Assembly (NCBI RefSeq): GCF_002237555.1
Contig: NZ_CP022540.1
Location: forward strand, 806,001-870,000
DNA from: Antarctobacter heliothermus
Lineage (GTDB): Bacteria > Pseudomonadota > Alphaproteobacteria > Rhodobacterales > Rhodobacteraceae
Length of the DNA: 64,000 nt
Direction of reading: 5' to 3'
Shown: positions 52,973 through 61,452 of the stretch, one piece after another
Position numbering within the stretch: the stretch's first letter is position 1
Layout: each line of letters opens with the position of its first letter
The notes under the pieces: generated by a model
What the model saw: only the letters and a program-made list of their open reading frames with translations
Databases searched by the model: none
What the model was told of the DNA's origin: nothing
Position numbers and translations under genes: made by a program

Positions 52973-53764
52973 GTGCGATTTTTTCTAGTTTTGTCTCTCT
53001 GGCTCTTGGGCAGCGCCGCAAGCGCCCAGGGCCTGTTCAGCATGGATTCGGCACAGGACGGGCGCGGCTGGGAGGCTGTCGGGCGGATTGAAATCGCCGA
53101 CGCCGCCTTTTGCACCGGGGCGCTGATTGGGCCGCGTCTGGTTGTGACGGCGGCGCATTGCCTGTTTGACCCTGACACCGGACTGCGCGTGCCGGTGAAC
53201 GAAATGCAGTTCCTTGCCGGTTGGCGCAACGGGCGCGCGGCAGCCTATCGGCGGGTGCGCAAGGCGGTGCCGCATCCGGGGTTCGCCTATGGTCAGGAGG
53301 CAAACGCCGACAGGGTGCGCCACGATCTGGCCCTGATCGAGTTGCAACACCCGATCCGCAACACCACCATCACCCCGTTCAACACCGACATCGGCCCCGA
53401 GACGGGCGATACCGTCGGCGTGGTGTCCTATGCCCATGACCGGTCCGAAGCGCCGTCGTTGCAGGACACCTGCGCGGTGCTGGCGCATCAGGACGGGATG
53501 CTGGTGCTGTCGTGTTCGGTAGATTTTGGGGCCTCCGGGTCGCCAGTGTTCCGAATCGGGGCGGACGGGTTGGCGCGGATGGTGTCGATCGTCTCGTCCA
53601 AGGCAGAGGCCAACGGCGCGCCTGTTGCGCTGGCCACCCCGTTGCAGGGGCCGCTGGCGGATCTGCGCGATGCGCTGTCTGCGGACCGCGATCCGGGCGC
53701 CGGGCTGGACCGGCTGACCGCCGGGACGCGGCGTGAGACCGGCGCCAAGTTTGTGCGGCCTTGA
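52973..53764 (+). CDS. Secreted trypsin-like serine protease 1
   Basis: S1-family protease of 263 residues with a signal peptide (MRFFLVLSLWLLGSAASAQ). The triad is H62 (VVTAAHCLFD), D118 (RHDLALIEL) and S188 (FGASGSPVF). The Asp that precedes the catalytic Ser in classical trypsins (GDSGGP) is replaced by Ala, and the second Gly by Ser. The tail ends ETGAKFVRP. It begins at a GTG and its stop overlaps the TTG start of its paralogue. Confidence 0.86.
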   Translation: MRFFLVLSLWLLGSAASAQGLFSMDSAQDGRGWEAVGRIEIADAAFCTGALIGPRLVVTAAHCLFDPDTGLRVPVNEMQFLAGWRNGRAAAYRRVRKAVPHPGFAYGQEANADRVRHDLALIELQHPIRNTTITPFNTDIGPETGDTVGVVSYAHDRSEAPSLQDTCAVLAHQDGMLVLSCSVDFGASGSPVFRIGADGLARMVSIVSSKAEANGAPVALATPLQGPLADLRDALSADRDPGAGLDRLTAGTRRETGAKFVRP

Positions 53765-54567
53765 GGCGGCTGGCGGTCCTTCTGCTGTTGGGGCTTGCCG
53801 CCCCAGCTGCGGCACAGACCGCCTTTGATGTGATGGACCGGCGCGGCGAATTGCTGGGCTGGGAGGCGGTCGGGCGGATCGACACCGGACGTAGTTTTTG
53901 CACCGGGACGCTGATCGCGCGCGATCTGGTTCTGACAGCCGCGCATTGTGTGTTTGACCGCGACGGATCGCAGGTGCCTGCCGAGCGGATGCGGTTTCGC
54001 GCGGGCTATCATCTGGGCACTGAGATCGCGGCGCGGGGCGTGCGGCGCTATGCGGTGGCCGAGGGGTACAGGGACGGCGGCGGACAGAAATTGAGCGGGC
54101 GGATGATTGCAAGGGACCTGGCGCTGTTGCAACTGGACCGCGACATTCACGCCGCCGAGGCGGACCCGCTGATCGTTCATGACGCCCCGGTCGCCGACAG
54201 TGCCGTCAGCGTGGTGTCCTATGGCAAGGGGCGCGCCGATGTGATGTCGCGGCAGCGGCGCTGTGACCTGACAGAACGCTTTGCCGGCGGTGTGCTGGAG
54301 TTTGACTGCGACGTGACCTTTGGCTCTTCGGGGTCGCCGGTATTGGTCAAGGTGGACGGGCGGTTGCGCATCCTGTCGGTGATTTCGGCCATCGCGCCGA
54401 ACCCGTCAGGGGAAAAGCGGGCCTATGGCATGGAGCTGTCCGATCATGTGGCGCGCCTGCGCAGCCGTCTGCGACGCGAGGAGACCCAGCCGCAGGCCGG
54501 GACCGGCGCACGCCGGGTGCATGTCGGCGACCGCAGCGGAACCGGCGCGCGATTTGTCCGGCCCTGA
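53761..54567 (+). CDS. Secreted trypsin-like serine protease 2
   Basis: Paralogue of the upstream protease, 268 residues, signal peptide MRRLAVLLLLGLAAPAAAQ, TTG start overlapping the upstream stop (TTGA). The triad is H62 (VLTAAHCVFD), D119 (ARDLALLQL) and S190 (FGSSGSPVL). The GDSGGP motif is again altered (GSSGSP). It also ends with TGARFVRP, the same tail as the first, so the tail is likely functional. Both probably act in the periplasm or outside the cell. Confidence 0.86.
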   Translation: MRRLAVLLLLGLAAPAAAQTAFDVMDRRGELLGWEAVGRIDTGRSFCTGTLIARDLVLTAAHCVFDRDGSQVPAERMRFRAGYHLGTEIAARGVRRYAVAEGYRDGGGQKLSGRMIARDLALLQLDRDIHAAEADPLIVHDAPVADSAVSVVSYGKGRADVMSRQRRCDLTERFAGGVLEFDCDVTFGSSGSPVLVKVDGRLRILSVISAIAPNPSGEKRAYGMELSDHVARLRSRLRREETQPQAGTGARRVHVGDRSGTGARFVRP

Positions 54568-54571
54568 GGGT

Positions 54572-54600
54572 CTTGAAACCGCGCCTGCGCTTTCCAAATT
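54572..54600 (+). promoter_or_regulatory. Candidate heat-shock promoter of the small heat-shock gene
   Basis: CTTGAAA (54572-54578) is a perfect sigma-32 -35 box; 14 bases later TCCAAATT is a weaker -10 (about 4 of 7). It precedes a heat-shock gene, so use by RpoH is plausible. Confidence 0.45.
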
Positions 54601-54606
54601 CTAAGT

Positions 54607-54658
54607 CATCGGGACGCCTGCAACAGGGTCCCGGTTGATCAGGCGCCTGTCCCCGATG
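54607..54658 (+). promoter_or_regulatory. Structured 5' leader of hsp20 with mutually exclusive pairings
   Basis: CGGGAC (54610-54615) with CCTG (54617-54620) pairs with CAGG (54624-54627) and GTCCCG (54628-54633), giving a strong hairpin with a CAA loop. Alternatively CATCGGGAC (54607-54615) can pair with GTCCCCGATG (54649-54658), with one bulged base. The palindrome CAGGCGCCTG lies between. Competing pairings are typical of RNA switches or thermometers; function is inference. Confidence 0.4.
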
Positions 54659-54700
54659 GGAAGGCGCGCAGACCCAAGGTATCGCTCAACGGAGGATTCC

Positions 54701-55180
54701 ATGCGACATTTCGATTTTGCCCCGCTCTACCGTGCCACTGTCGGTTTCGACCAGATGGCTGACATGATGGACCGCGTTCTTGCCAATGAGACCGCACAGC
54801 CGGGCTATCCCCCCTACAACATAGAAAAAACCGCCGATGATGCGTATCGCATCTCTATCGCGGTGGCTGGCTTTGCCGAAGACGAGCTGTCCGTCGAGGT
54901 CAAGGAGCAGGCGCTGGTTGTCTCTGCCCGCAAGGCTGAGGCCAGCGAAGAGGCCAAGGCGTTCCTGCATCGCGGCATCGCCACGCGCGCGTTTGAACGC
55001 CGGTTCCACCTTGCCGATCATGTGCGGGTGCAGGGGGCCATTCATGAGAACGGCATGCTGCACATCGACCTCAAGCGCGAGATCCCCGAGGCGCTGAAGC
55101 CGCGCCAGATCGCCATTGCGCGGCCACAAAGCGCAGTGGCCGTCCAAAAGGATGTGGTGGACGCCGAAACCATCAACTGA
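54701..55180 (+). CDS. Small heat-shock protein (Hsp20/IbpA family)
   Basis: ATP-independent holdase of 159 residues. The alpha-crystallin domain runs from about 35 to 135: YNIEKTADDAYRISIAVAGF at its start, ENGMLHIDLKREIPE near its end. The N-terminus (MRHFDFAPLYRATVGFDQM) is that of class A rhizobial/IbpA-like proteins. The ATG at 54701 has GGAGGA six bases upstream; the frame extends upstream without a better start. A terminator and a structured leader flank it. Confidence 0.94.
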   Translation: MRHFDFAPLYRATVGFDQMADMMDRVLANETAQPGYPPYNIEKTADDAYRISIAVAGFAEDELSVEVKEQALVVSARKAEASEEAKAFLHRGIATRAFERRFHLADHVRVQGAIHENGMLHIDLKREIPEALKPRQIAIARPQSAVAVQKDVVDAETIN

Positions 55181-55217
55181 CGGCTATGCGCGGCGTTGGC
55201 TGCGCCACATCAGACGC

Positions 55218-55246
55218 AAGGCCCCGGATTTTCCGGGGCCTTTTTT
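55218..55246 (+). terminator. Rho-independent terminator of the small heat-shock gene
   Basis: AAGGCCCCGG (55218-55227) and CCGGGGCCTT (55233-55242) form a 10-bp perfect stem with a 5-base loop, followed by TTTTTT. Confidence 0.95.
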
Positions 55247-55291
55247 GCATGAGCGATTGACTTTGATCGCCGGGTGTCCATGCATTCCCGT

Positions 55292-56194
55292 ATGGATTGG
55301 CGCTCTGTTACCTTTGACTGGAACCGCGCGCGGGCCTTTTTGGTCACCGCCGAAGAGGGATCGCTGTCAGCGGCGGCCCGAGCCCTTGGCATGACGCAGC
55401 CGACACTGGGCCGGCAGGTGACCGCGCTGGAAGAGGAACTGGGCCTGATCCTGTTCGAACGCGTCGGGCGGGGTCTGGTGCTGACGCAGGCGGGCACCCA
55501 ATTGATGAGCCATGTGCGCGCCATGGGCGAGGCAGCGGTGGGCGTGTCGCTGGCCGCCTCCGGGCAGGCGCAGGCCGCGTCGGGGCATGTGGCAGTGACT
55601 GCCTCAGAGATCTATTCCAGCTGGCTGTTGCCACAGATCGCCCTCCGCCTGCGCAAGGTCGCCCCCGGCATCACGCTGGAGGTGGTTGCCTCAAACGAGA
55701 TCCGTGACCTGAAACGCCGCGAGGCGGATATCGCCATCCGCAATGCCCGCCCCGAGGAACCCGACCTGATTGCCAAGATGGTGGGCGAGGACGAAGGTGC
55801 CTTTTATGCCACCCCCGACTATCTGTCCCGGCTTGGTCCGGTGATCGACCCTGCGGATCTGGCCGGCGCAGAGTTCATTGGTTTCAAGGACAACGACAAT
55901 TTCATCGCCGCCCTGCAAAGGCGCGGGATCGCGGTGACACCCGCGCATTTCCCGGTGCTGGCCTCATCCCATGCGGTGCATTGGGAAATGGCCCGCGCCG
56001 GTGTTGCCATTGGCACCGCACCGTGCGGGTTGGGCGAAACGACCCCGGACATGCGGCGCGTGTTGCCCGATCTCGGCTTTCGCTTTCCCGTCTGGCTGGT
56101 GGCGCACCGCGAATTGCGCACCAGCCCAAGGGTCCGCATCGTTTGGGAGTTGCTGGCAGAAATGCTGCCCGCGCTCTTGCGGCGACCGGAGTAA
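55292..56194 (+). CDS. LysR-family transcriptional regulator
   Basis: Regulator of about 300 residues. The N-terminal winged helix-turn-helix has FLVTAEEGSLSAAARALGMTQPTLGRQVTALEEELG, and the C-terminal periplasmic-binding-like domain begins after about residue 90. The ATG at 55292 (MDWRSVTFDWNRARAF) is one of three close starts (GTG 55274 and ATG 55280 are alternatives). Its effector and targets are unknown; no adjacent gene is divergent within a short interval, so autoregulation cannot be judged. Confidence 0.9.
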   Translation: MDWRSVTFDWNRARAFLVTAEEGSLSAAARALGMTQPTLGRQVTALEEELGLILFERVGRGLVLTQAGTQLMSHVRAMGEAAVGVSLAASGQAQAASGHVAVTASEIYSSWLLPQIALRLRKVAPGITLEVVASNEIRDLKRREADIAIRNARPEEPDLIAKMVGEDEGAFYATPDYLSRLGPVIDPADLAGAEFIGFKDNDNFIAALQRRGIAVTPAHFPVLASSHAVHWEMARAGVAIGTAPCGLGETTPDMRRVLPDLGFRFPVWLVAHRELRTSPRVRIVWELLAEMLPALLRRPE

Positions 56195-56235
56195 AAGCAG
56201 GGGCGTCATGCCCTAGGCATGCATGCAGCATAACC

Positions 56236-56263
56236 CCCCGGGGATATTCTTGGACAGAAGAAA
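56236..56263 (+). repeat. Dispersed repeat, copy 4
   Basis: GGGGATATTCTTGGACAGAAG and the following AAAC, in the short gap after the LysR gene, is one of five related copies. Confidence 0.45.
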
Positions 56264-56280
56264 CTCGGGGGCCGGACGTG

Positions 56281-56312
56281 GAAAGACGCCCCGCGATTGG
56301 TCGCGGAGCGTC
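56281..56312 (-). terminator. Terminator of the phytase-like gene
   Basis: GACGCCCCGCGA (56285-56296) and TCGCGGAGCGTC (56301-56312) form a 12-bp stem (one mismatch here, a G-U pair in the RNA) with a 4-base loop. The minus-strand RNA then runs TTTCC. It lies 34 bases after the stop. Confidence 0.75.
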
Positions 56313-56345
56313 GATTGATGGTCGTCAGTTTTGGGCAAGCAGGAT

Positions 56346-58505
56346 TTACAGCTTGCCGAAGGACCAGAAGAACGTCTCACCCGAGCTGTCGTCGACACCG
56401 TCGTTGTCGGTGGAGACCCAGACGGTTCCGTCAGCGAAGATGGCCAGACCTTCGATCTTGTCCACGATGTAACCGCCATTGGCTGCCAGATCGGGGATCA
56501 GGTCACGCACCAGTTCCTTGGTGACAACCGGCAGGTCGCCGCCCAGTTCCGCCGGGACCATGTCAGAGGCGGGGATGCGGTAGATCTTTTTGGTCACGGC
56601 ATTGGCGCCGATCTGGTTGTCGCGTTCAACCACATAGACAAAGTCGCCGTGCGCGGTGATTTCCGACAGGCCGACCCAGCCAGTGGCGGGCTCTGCCTTG
56701 GCGTAGTGAACAGCCCCCCATGCACCAGTGGCGGTGTTGTAGGACACCAGTTTGACGTGGTTCTTGGGGTCGTCTTTCCACTCGCGCTGAATGGCCATCC
56801 ACAGAGTGTCGCCGATCTTGGTGACGCCCTCAAAACCGTAGCGGAGCTCATTGGCCAGCAGGGCTTCGGGCAGCATGACCTTTTGGGTGATCTCGCCGGA
56901 GGCGTCGACATGGTAGAGAGCGTGGGGAATGTCGTGGTCTGTGCGGCCCTCGGAGGCGATCCAGAAGCCGCCATTGCCGTCCAGCGTGATACCTTCCATG
57001 TCCAGCTTCATCGCCGGGGCACCATCGCGCAGGACCGGCAGCGCGGCGGTGATGCGGGCCGGGGTCTGCGTGGTGTCGACGGTGAAGATGGTGGGCTGGT
57101 TGCCATAAAAGCTGTCGTTGACGAAGTAGACGATGCCGTCCTCACCCGCGACCATGCCAGAGTTCGCACCCCAGCCGATCAGCGTATCGGCACCCGCCGA
57201 GGTCAGCTGCGGATAGGCCGCCGGGGCATCCTGATACGCATAGATCATGACGTGGGCGCGGACGCCGCCGTCTTCGATCAAATCCGCCTCATTGGCGGTG
57301 ACAAAGAGGTTGCGACCCGGGATGGCGATGGCCCCTTCGGGGGCGACGCCGGAGGGCAGCAGCTGTTTGAACACCGGGTTGGTCGGGTCGGTGGTGTCGT
57401 AGACCGATACGGTCGACGCGCGTTCGCCCAGCACAAAGGCGTAGGGCGTGCCGTCGAACACGGCAAATTCCATGCCTTCGGGTTCCACGCCTTTGGCGTC
57501 CGAGCGTTTATCCGGGTAGTGTCCGGCCTGAATGACGGCGGTTTCATAGTCAGAGCCGGATTCGAAAACCACGGTGCCGTCTTTCGAGAACACGGTGATG
57601 GAACGTGATCCGCCGTCCATGTCGCCCTCATTGGCGGTCATGAAATGGGTATCGTCGAGCCATTGCACGCCGTCAGGCTCACGCAGGCGGCCCATCTGTT
57701 CGCCGGTAAACATCAGCGAGGCGCGGTCGTCGTCAATGTCGATGCGGGTCAGATCAACGGCCCCGGCCGAGAAATGCGACATCACGGTGCCGTCGGTGCC
57801 GATCACAACCATGTGGTTGTTTTCCTGCATCGTGACGACGATTTCGCCCAGCGCGTTGACGTCGACAAATTCCGGTTCGGGATCGGTCGGGGCAACATCG
57901 GCAAGGCCGGTCACGTCGATTTTCTGGATCGTGTCGCAGGCCATGACGCCGTTGTCGACCATGACCTTGGACACATAGCCCGCAGGCATCTGCGGCACGC
58001 GGCCGTCACCCAGATCTTCGTCCCGTTCGTTTTCGATGGCGACAACCACAAAGGTGCCTGCGTCGTCATGCGCGGTCGAATCCGGCTGGCCGCCCAGATC
58101 GCAAGATCCGGTGATCTGGCGGGTGCCAAGGTCGATCGACAGCAGCTTGCCGCCGGGGGCGGTGTAGGAGGCAGAGGTGTTCACACCGACATAGGCGGTG
58201 GACCCGATCACGGTGACGGATGTCGGCTCTCCATCGAGGGCGATGTTGCCCAGCGGCTGCGGGTTGGCCGGGTCGGTGATGTCGATCAGGCCGACCACGC
58301 CCAGCGGGCTGTCGGTGTAGATCAGCGTCATGCCGTCGCCCGATGCGGCGATGATTTCGGCCGAGGTTTCGCGCGCGGTGTCCTCACCGGCCGCCATGTT
58401 CAGCGGCGTCGCGAAAGACGCGATACGGTTGAAATTCATGTCTGCGGCGGCGGAGGAGGCCGTCAGAGCCAATGCGCTAGTCAGGCATAGAGTGCGAAAT
58501 TGCAT
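56346..58505 (-). CDS. Secreted phytase-like (esterase-like) protein
   Basis: Protein of 719 residues with a signal peptide (MQFRTLCLTSALALTASSAAA). The first part is a beta-propeller-like repeat region (LIDITDPANPQPLGNIAL, GQPDSTAHDDAGTFVVVAIENERDEDLG). The last 300 residues match the esterase-like-activity-of-phytase family (LDMEGITLDGNGGFWIASEGR, ELRYGFEGVTKIGDTLWMA, VDKIEGLAIFADGTVWVSTDNDG). Such proteins may release phosphate from organic esters. The start at 58505 has GGGAC upstream; a probable Pho box lies 45 bases further up, which supports phosphate-starvation expression. Confidence 0.85.
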   Translation of the reverse strand: MQFRTLCLTSALALTASSAAADMNFNRIASFATPLNMAAGEDTARETSAEIIAASGDGMTLIYTDSPLGVVGLIDITDPANPQPLGNIALDGEPTSVTVIGSTAYVGVNTSASYTAPGGKLLSIDLGTRQITGSCDLGGQPDSTAHDDAGTFVVVAIENERDEDLGDGRVPQMPAGYVSKVMVDNGVMACDTIQKIDVTGLADVAPTDPEPEFVDVNALGEIVVTMQENNHMVVIGTDGTVMSHFSAGAVDLTRIDIDDDRASLMFTGEQMGRLREPDGVQWLDDTHFMTANEGDMDGGSRSITVFSKDGTVVFESGSDYETAVIQAGHYPDKRSDAKGVEPEGMEFAVFDGTPYAFVLGERASTVSVYDTTDPTNPVFKQLLPSGVAPEGAIAIPGRNLFVTANEADLIEDGGVRAHVMIYAYQDAPAAYPQLTSAGADTLIGWGANSGMVAGEDGIVYFVNDSFYGNQPTIFTVDTTQTPARITAALPVLRDGAPAMKLDMEGITLDGNGGFWIASEGRTDHDIPHALYHVDASGEITQKVMLPEALLANELRYGFEGVTKIGDTLWMAIQREWKDDPKNHVKLVSYNTATGAWGAVHYAKAEPATGWVGLSEITAHGDFVYVVERDNQIGANAVTKKIYRIPASDMVPAELGGDLPVVTKELVRDLIPDLAANGGYIVDKIEGLAIFADGTVWVSTDNDGVDDSSGETFFWSFGKL

Positions 58506-58547
58506 GGGGCGTCCCTCTTGTATGGTTGAGGGGGGAGTGACGTGGGG

Positions 58548-58590
58548 GCGTAACATCTGCGTGACGTTCTGGTGACGGTAATGTCAAACT
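58548..58590 (-). promoter_or_regulatory. Candidate Pho box upstream of the phytase-like gene
   Basis: On the minus strand TTGAC, GTCAC, GTCAC and GTTAC recur at exact 11-base spacing (58583, 58572, 58561, 58550), with CCGTCAC and ACGTCAC flanks. This matches the 11-bp repeated half-sites of PhoB boxes (CTGTCA-type). It is 45 bases before the start of a gene for a likely phosphatase-type secreted protein, so PhoB control is a sound inference. Confidence 0.6.
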
Positions 58591-58689
58591 GGCCACCGGA
58601 CCGGAAAAGAGCGCGCCATGTGTGCCGTGTTCTTGGTGATTGGGCAGGGGTAAAGCAAAGCCCCCCGCGCCGCACACGGAGGGCCATAG

Positions 58690-58710
58690 GCCCCGGGTCA
58701 GGCCCGGGGC
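58690..58710 (-). terminator. Hairpin after the VWA gene
   Basis: GCCCCGGG (58690-58697) and CCCGGGGC (58703-58710) form an 8-bp stem with a 5-base loop, seven bases after the stop of the VWA gene. It has no T-run. Confidence 0.5.
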
Positions 58711-58717
58711 GCGTGGG

Positions 58718-60820
58718 TCAGTTTTTCAGGCTCTCGGTCAGGCGCATCAGGGTGATCGCCTCTTGCCGATAGCCGAAGGGGTCATCGCCCTTGGAGGCCT
58801 GCGCCAATGCGATGGCGTCGCCCATGCTCCAGTCGCCGATCAGGTCGGACCCGCGCAGGATCTGGCCAAAACCGGCGATGGCCAGCGCCCAGTTGCCTTC
58901 GGCCAGCGGGGCAGCGTCGGCGTTGATCGGGGTTTCAATCAGCTTGCTGCTGTCCTCACCCGGCGTTTTGTAGCGCAGGCGCAGGAACCCCAATTCGCCG
59001 GTCTCATCGGCCACCGGCTGGGCGTCGCCAGCGGCATAGCGCAGCGGGTCCGTCATGCGGGCAGGAGAGCCGACGGGCGTAATCGCATAGATCGCCGTCA
59101 CCTGATGGCCCGCGCCGATCTCACCGGCGTCGACCTTGTCGTTGTTGAAGTCCTCACGTTTTAGCGCGCGGGTCTCATAGCCGATCAGGCGGTATTCGGC
59201 GACCAGCGCCGGGTTCCATTCGACCTGGATCTTGACGTCGTTGGCGATGGGCACCAGCGCGCCGGTCAACTGGTCCACCAGCACCTTTTGCGCCTCGGCC
59301 AGCGTGTCGATGTAGCTGGCAATCCCGTTGCCGGTCTGCGCCAGCGCCTGCATGGTCGCGTCGTCCAGATTGCCACGGCCAAAGCCGAGAACGGACAGGT
59401 AGGTGCCCTCATCCCGCTTGTCGGCGATGAACTCCTTGAGCGCGTCGGGGTCACTGATGCCGACGTTGAAATCGCCATCGGTGGCAAGGATCACGCGGCT
59501 GACGGCCCCCTCTTCGCCATCCTTGGCCATCTTGGCGGCGGTGGCATAGGCCTGTTGCAGACCGGCCTGCCCGGCGGTCGATCCACCTGCGTGCATCGAC
59601 TCTAGCGCGGCAAGGATGGTGTCACGCTCTGTCGCCTTGGTCGGCTCCAGCGCGAGGCCCGCGCTGCCCGCGTAGGTCACGATGGCGATGGTGTCGTTTT
59701 CACCCAGTTGTCCCAGCATCAGCCGAAAGCTCTGCTTCAAGAGCGGCAGCTTGGTCGGGTTGTTCATCGAGCCGGAGGTGTCGATCAGGAACACGAGGTT
59801 CATCGGCGGACGTTCGTCCGGCAACATGCCTTGCAGGCCAATGTGGACGATCTGTGTCCCGTCCACCCACGGGCTGTCCGACACCCCGACATGGGTGGCA
59901 AAAGGCGCGTCGCCCTCTGGCGCGGGGTAGTCGTAGGTGAAATAGTTCACCATCTCCTCGATCCGCACGGCACCCTCGGGCGGCAGCATGCCCCGGCTGA
60001 GAGAGTTGCGGATCATCGACCACGACGCGGTGTCCACGTCGATGGAAAAGGTCGACACCGGCGCCTCTGCCGTGACCTTGATCGGGTTGTCCTCTGCGTC
60101 GGGGAAGGCCTCTGTGTCGGGCTCGGGGCGGACGATTTGATCGGGGACGGGGATCGGCAAGGGACGGGTGGCGGGCGCGCCGCCCTCAAAGCTGAACACC
60201 CCGGTTTCAAGGCTGACCGACGGGGCCGCCCCCGGTGAGGCAGGCGCCGGTGCGCGCATCCGCGATGCCCCGGCTGGCGCCATGGGTTGCGGCGACGGCG
60301 CGACCATCGGACGCCCGACCTTGGCCGCACCGGCATCGGCGGCGCGTCTGTTCATCACAACCGGCGCGTCAAAGGCAAGGTCCAGCGTTTCCTCCAGCGC
60401 TTCGGGCTCCACCGGGGTCTGTGCTGGGGCAACGACAACACGGTCGTCAGCTTTGACATCAGGCTTGGCGACGGGTTCTGCGACGGGTTTGGCGTCCGGT
60501 TTGCTGGCCGGGATCAGGGTGACCTCTGGCGGCTGGCTGTTTTGCAATACGGGGATCAACGCCACCATGGCGACGGCGGCAATCGCCGTGGTTGCGGTCA
60601 GAAGTCCGCGATTTGAAATCTTGGCAAACATCAGTTTGGCTCCTCTGAAAATGCCCGCCTTTTCGGTGGGCTCAGAGGTCTGACGCGCCAGATCAGCCGT
60701 TTCTTGGGCGCGGTCGAAATTTTTCATCGCCAGCGCGATGGCGGCGGCACGCTTGTCCGGATCAGGCCCCGGCAGGCCCGCGTCGAATGCGCGCTTGAGA
60801 TCGTCCAGATCGTCGCTCAT
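58718..60820 (-). CDS. Membrane-anchored VWA-domain protein (YfbK-like)
   Basis: Protein of 700 residues. The first 70 are cytoplasmic and charged (MSDDLDDLKRAFDAGLPGPD, FDRAQETADLARQTSEP) and precede one membrane segment (LLTATTAIAAVAMVALIPVLQ, about 73-93). A Pro-rich linker follows, then a VWA domain with an intact metal site (FLIDTSGSMNNP, TYAGSAGLALEPT, ATDGDFNVG), and a DUF3520-type C-terminus (SKLIETPINADA, WALAIAGFGQILRGS). Its start overlaps the ECF sigma stop by four bases (ATGA). The cytoplasmic segment beside a sigma factor suggests an anti-sigma function (inference). Confidence 0.87.
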   Translation of the reverse strand: MSDDLDDLKRAFDAGLPGPDPDKRAAAIALAMKNFDRAQETADLARQTSEPTEKAGIFRGAKLMFAKISNRGLLTATTAIAAVAMVALIPVLQNSQPPEVTLIPASKPDAKPVAEPVAKPDVKADDRVVVAPAQTPVEPEALEETLDLAFDAPVVMNRRAADAGAAKVGRPMVAPSPQPMAPAGASRMRAPAPASPGAAPSVSLETGVFSFEGGAPATRPLPIPVPDQIVRPEPDTEAFPDAEDNPIKVTAEAPVSTFSIDVDTASWSMIRNSLSRGMLPPEGAVRIEEMVNYFTYDYPAPEGDAPFATHVGVSDSPWVDGTQIVHIGLQGMLPDERPPMNLVFLIDTSGSMNNPTKLPLLKQSFRLMLGQLGENDTIAIVTYAGSAGLALEPTKATERDTILAALESMHAGGSTAGQAGLQQAYATAAKMAKDGEEGAVSRVILATDGDFNVGISDPDALKEFIADKRDEGTYLSVLGFGRGNLDDATMQALAQTGNGIASYIDTLAEAQKVLVDQLTGALVPIANDVKIQVEWNPALVAEYRLIGYETRALKREDFNNDKVDAGEIGAGHQVTAIYAITPVGSPARMTDPLRYAAGDAQPVADETGELGFLRLRYKTPGEDSSKLIETPINADAAPLAEGNWALAIAGFGQILRGSDLIGDWSMGDAIALAQASKGDDPFGYRQEAITLMRLTESLKN

Positions 60821-61353
60821 GCCTCGGCCTCCTGCATCGCCTTCAGTTTCTTTTTGGCCTCCGAGATCCGCCAACTGACGGTCCCCTCGGACACCTCCAA
60901 AATCTGCGCCGCCTCTGCATGGGTCACCCCATCCAGAACCAGCGCAAGGGTTTCGCGCAGATCGACCGTGAGGCGTTTCATCGCCTCCATCAACCAGTCG
61001 ATCCGCTCTGCCGTCTCCGAGATTTCGGCCCGGCGCGCCAGTTCCCAGTCACCCCAGCCATCAGCGGCGCGGGTATGGGTACTGTGACGCCGGAACCTGT
61101 CCCGGGCGGCATTCACCGTGATGCGATACAGCCATGTGGTCAGCTTGGCCTCTCCCCGATAGCTTTGCAGCTTGGCGGGCAGGGCGGCGCAAATGTCTTG
61201 CGCCAGATCCTCGGCCTCTGTCCGGCTGCCGGTGAGTTTTACCGCATAACCATAGACACGGCCGTAAACCCGGCCCACCAACAGGGCAAAGGCCTGCCGG
61301 TCACCGTCTGCCGCCGCGCGGGCAAGGGATTCGTCGCTAACTTCCATGCGCAT
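60817..61353 (-). CDS. ECF-type RNA polymerase sigma factor
   Basis: Extracytoplasmic-function sigma factor of about 178 residues. Region 2 is LVGRVYGRVYGYAVKLTGSRTEAEDLAQDICAAL with the -10 motif KLTTWLYRITVNAARDRFRR, and region 4 is VTHAEAAQILEVSEGTVSWRISEAKKKLK for the -35 box. The start could be ATG 61353 or 61347; neither has a strong ribosome site. It is translationally coupled to the VWA protein. No separate anti-sigma gene with a zinc-finger (ZAS) motif is present, so the VWA protein is the candidate controller. Confidence 0.92.
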   Translation of the reverse strand: MRMEVSDESLARAAADGDRQAFALLVGRVYGRVYGYAVKLTGSRTEAEDLAQDICAALPAKLQSYRGEAKLTTWLYRITVNAARDRFRRHSTHTRAADGWGDWELARRAEISETAERIDWLMEAMKRLTVDLRETLALVLDGVTHAEAAQILEVSEGTVSWRISEAKKKLKAMQEAEA

Positions 61354-61452
61354 CACATGAGTGAGACGCAGCCCGATCCGCAATCCTTGGATACCTTACC
61401 TATTTTTTCGCGTTTTTTCCGCGCCGCCGAAATCTGCGCCCGTCTTTTGCGC

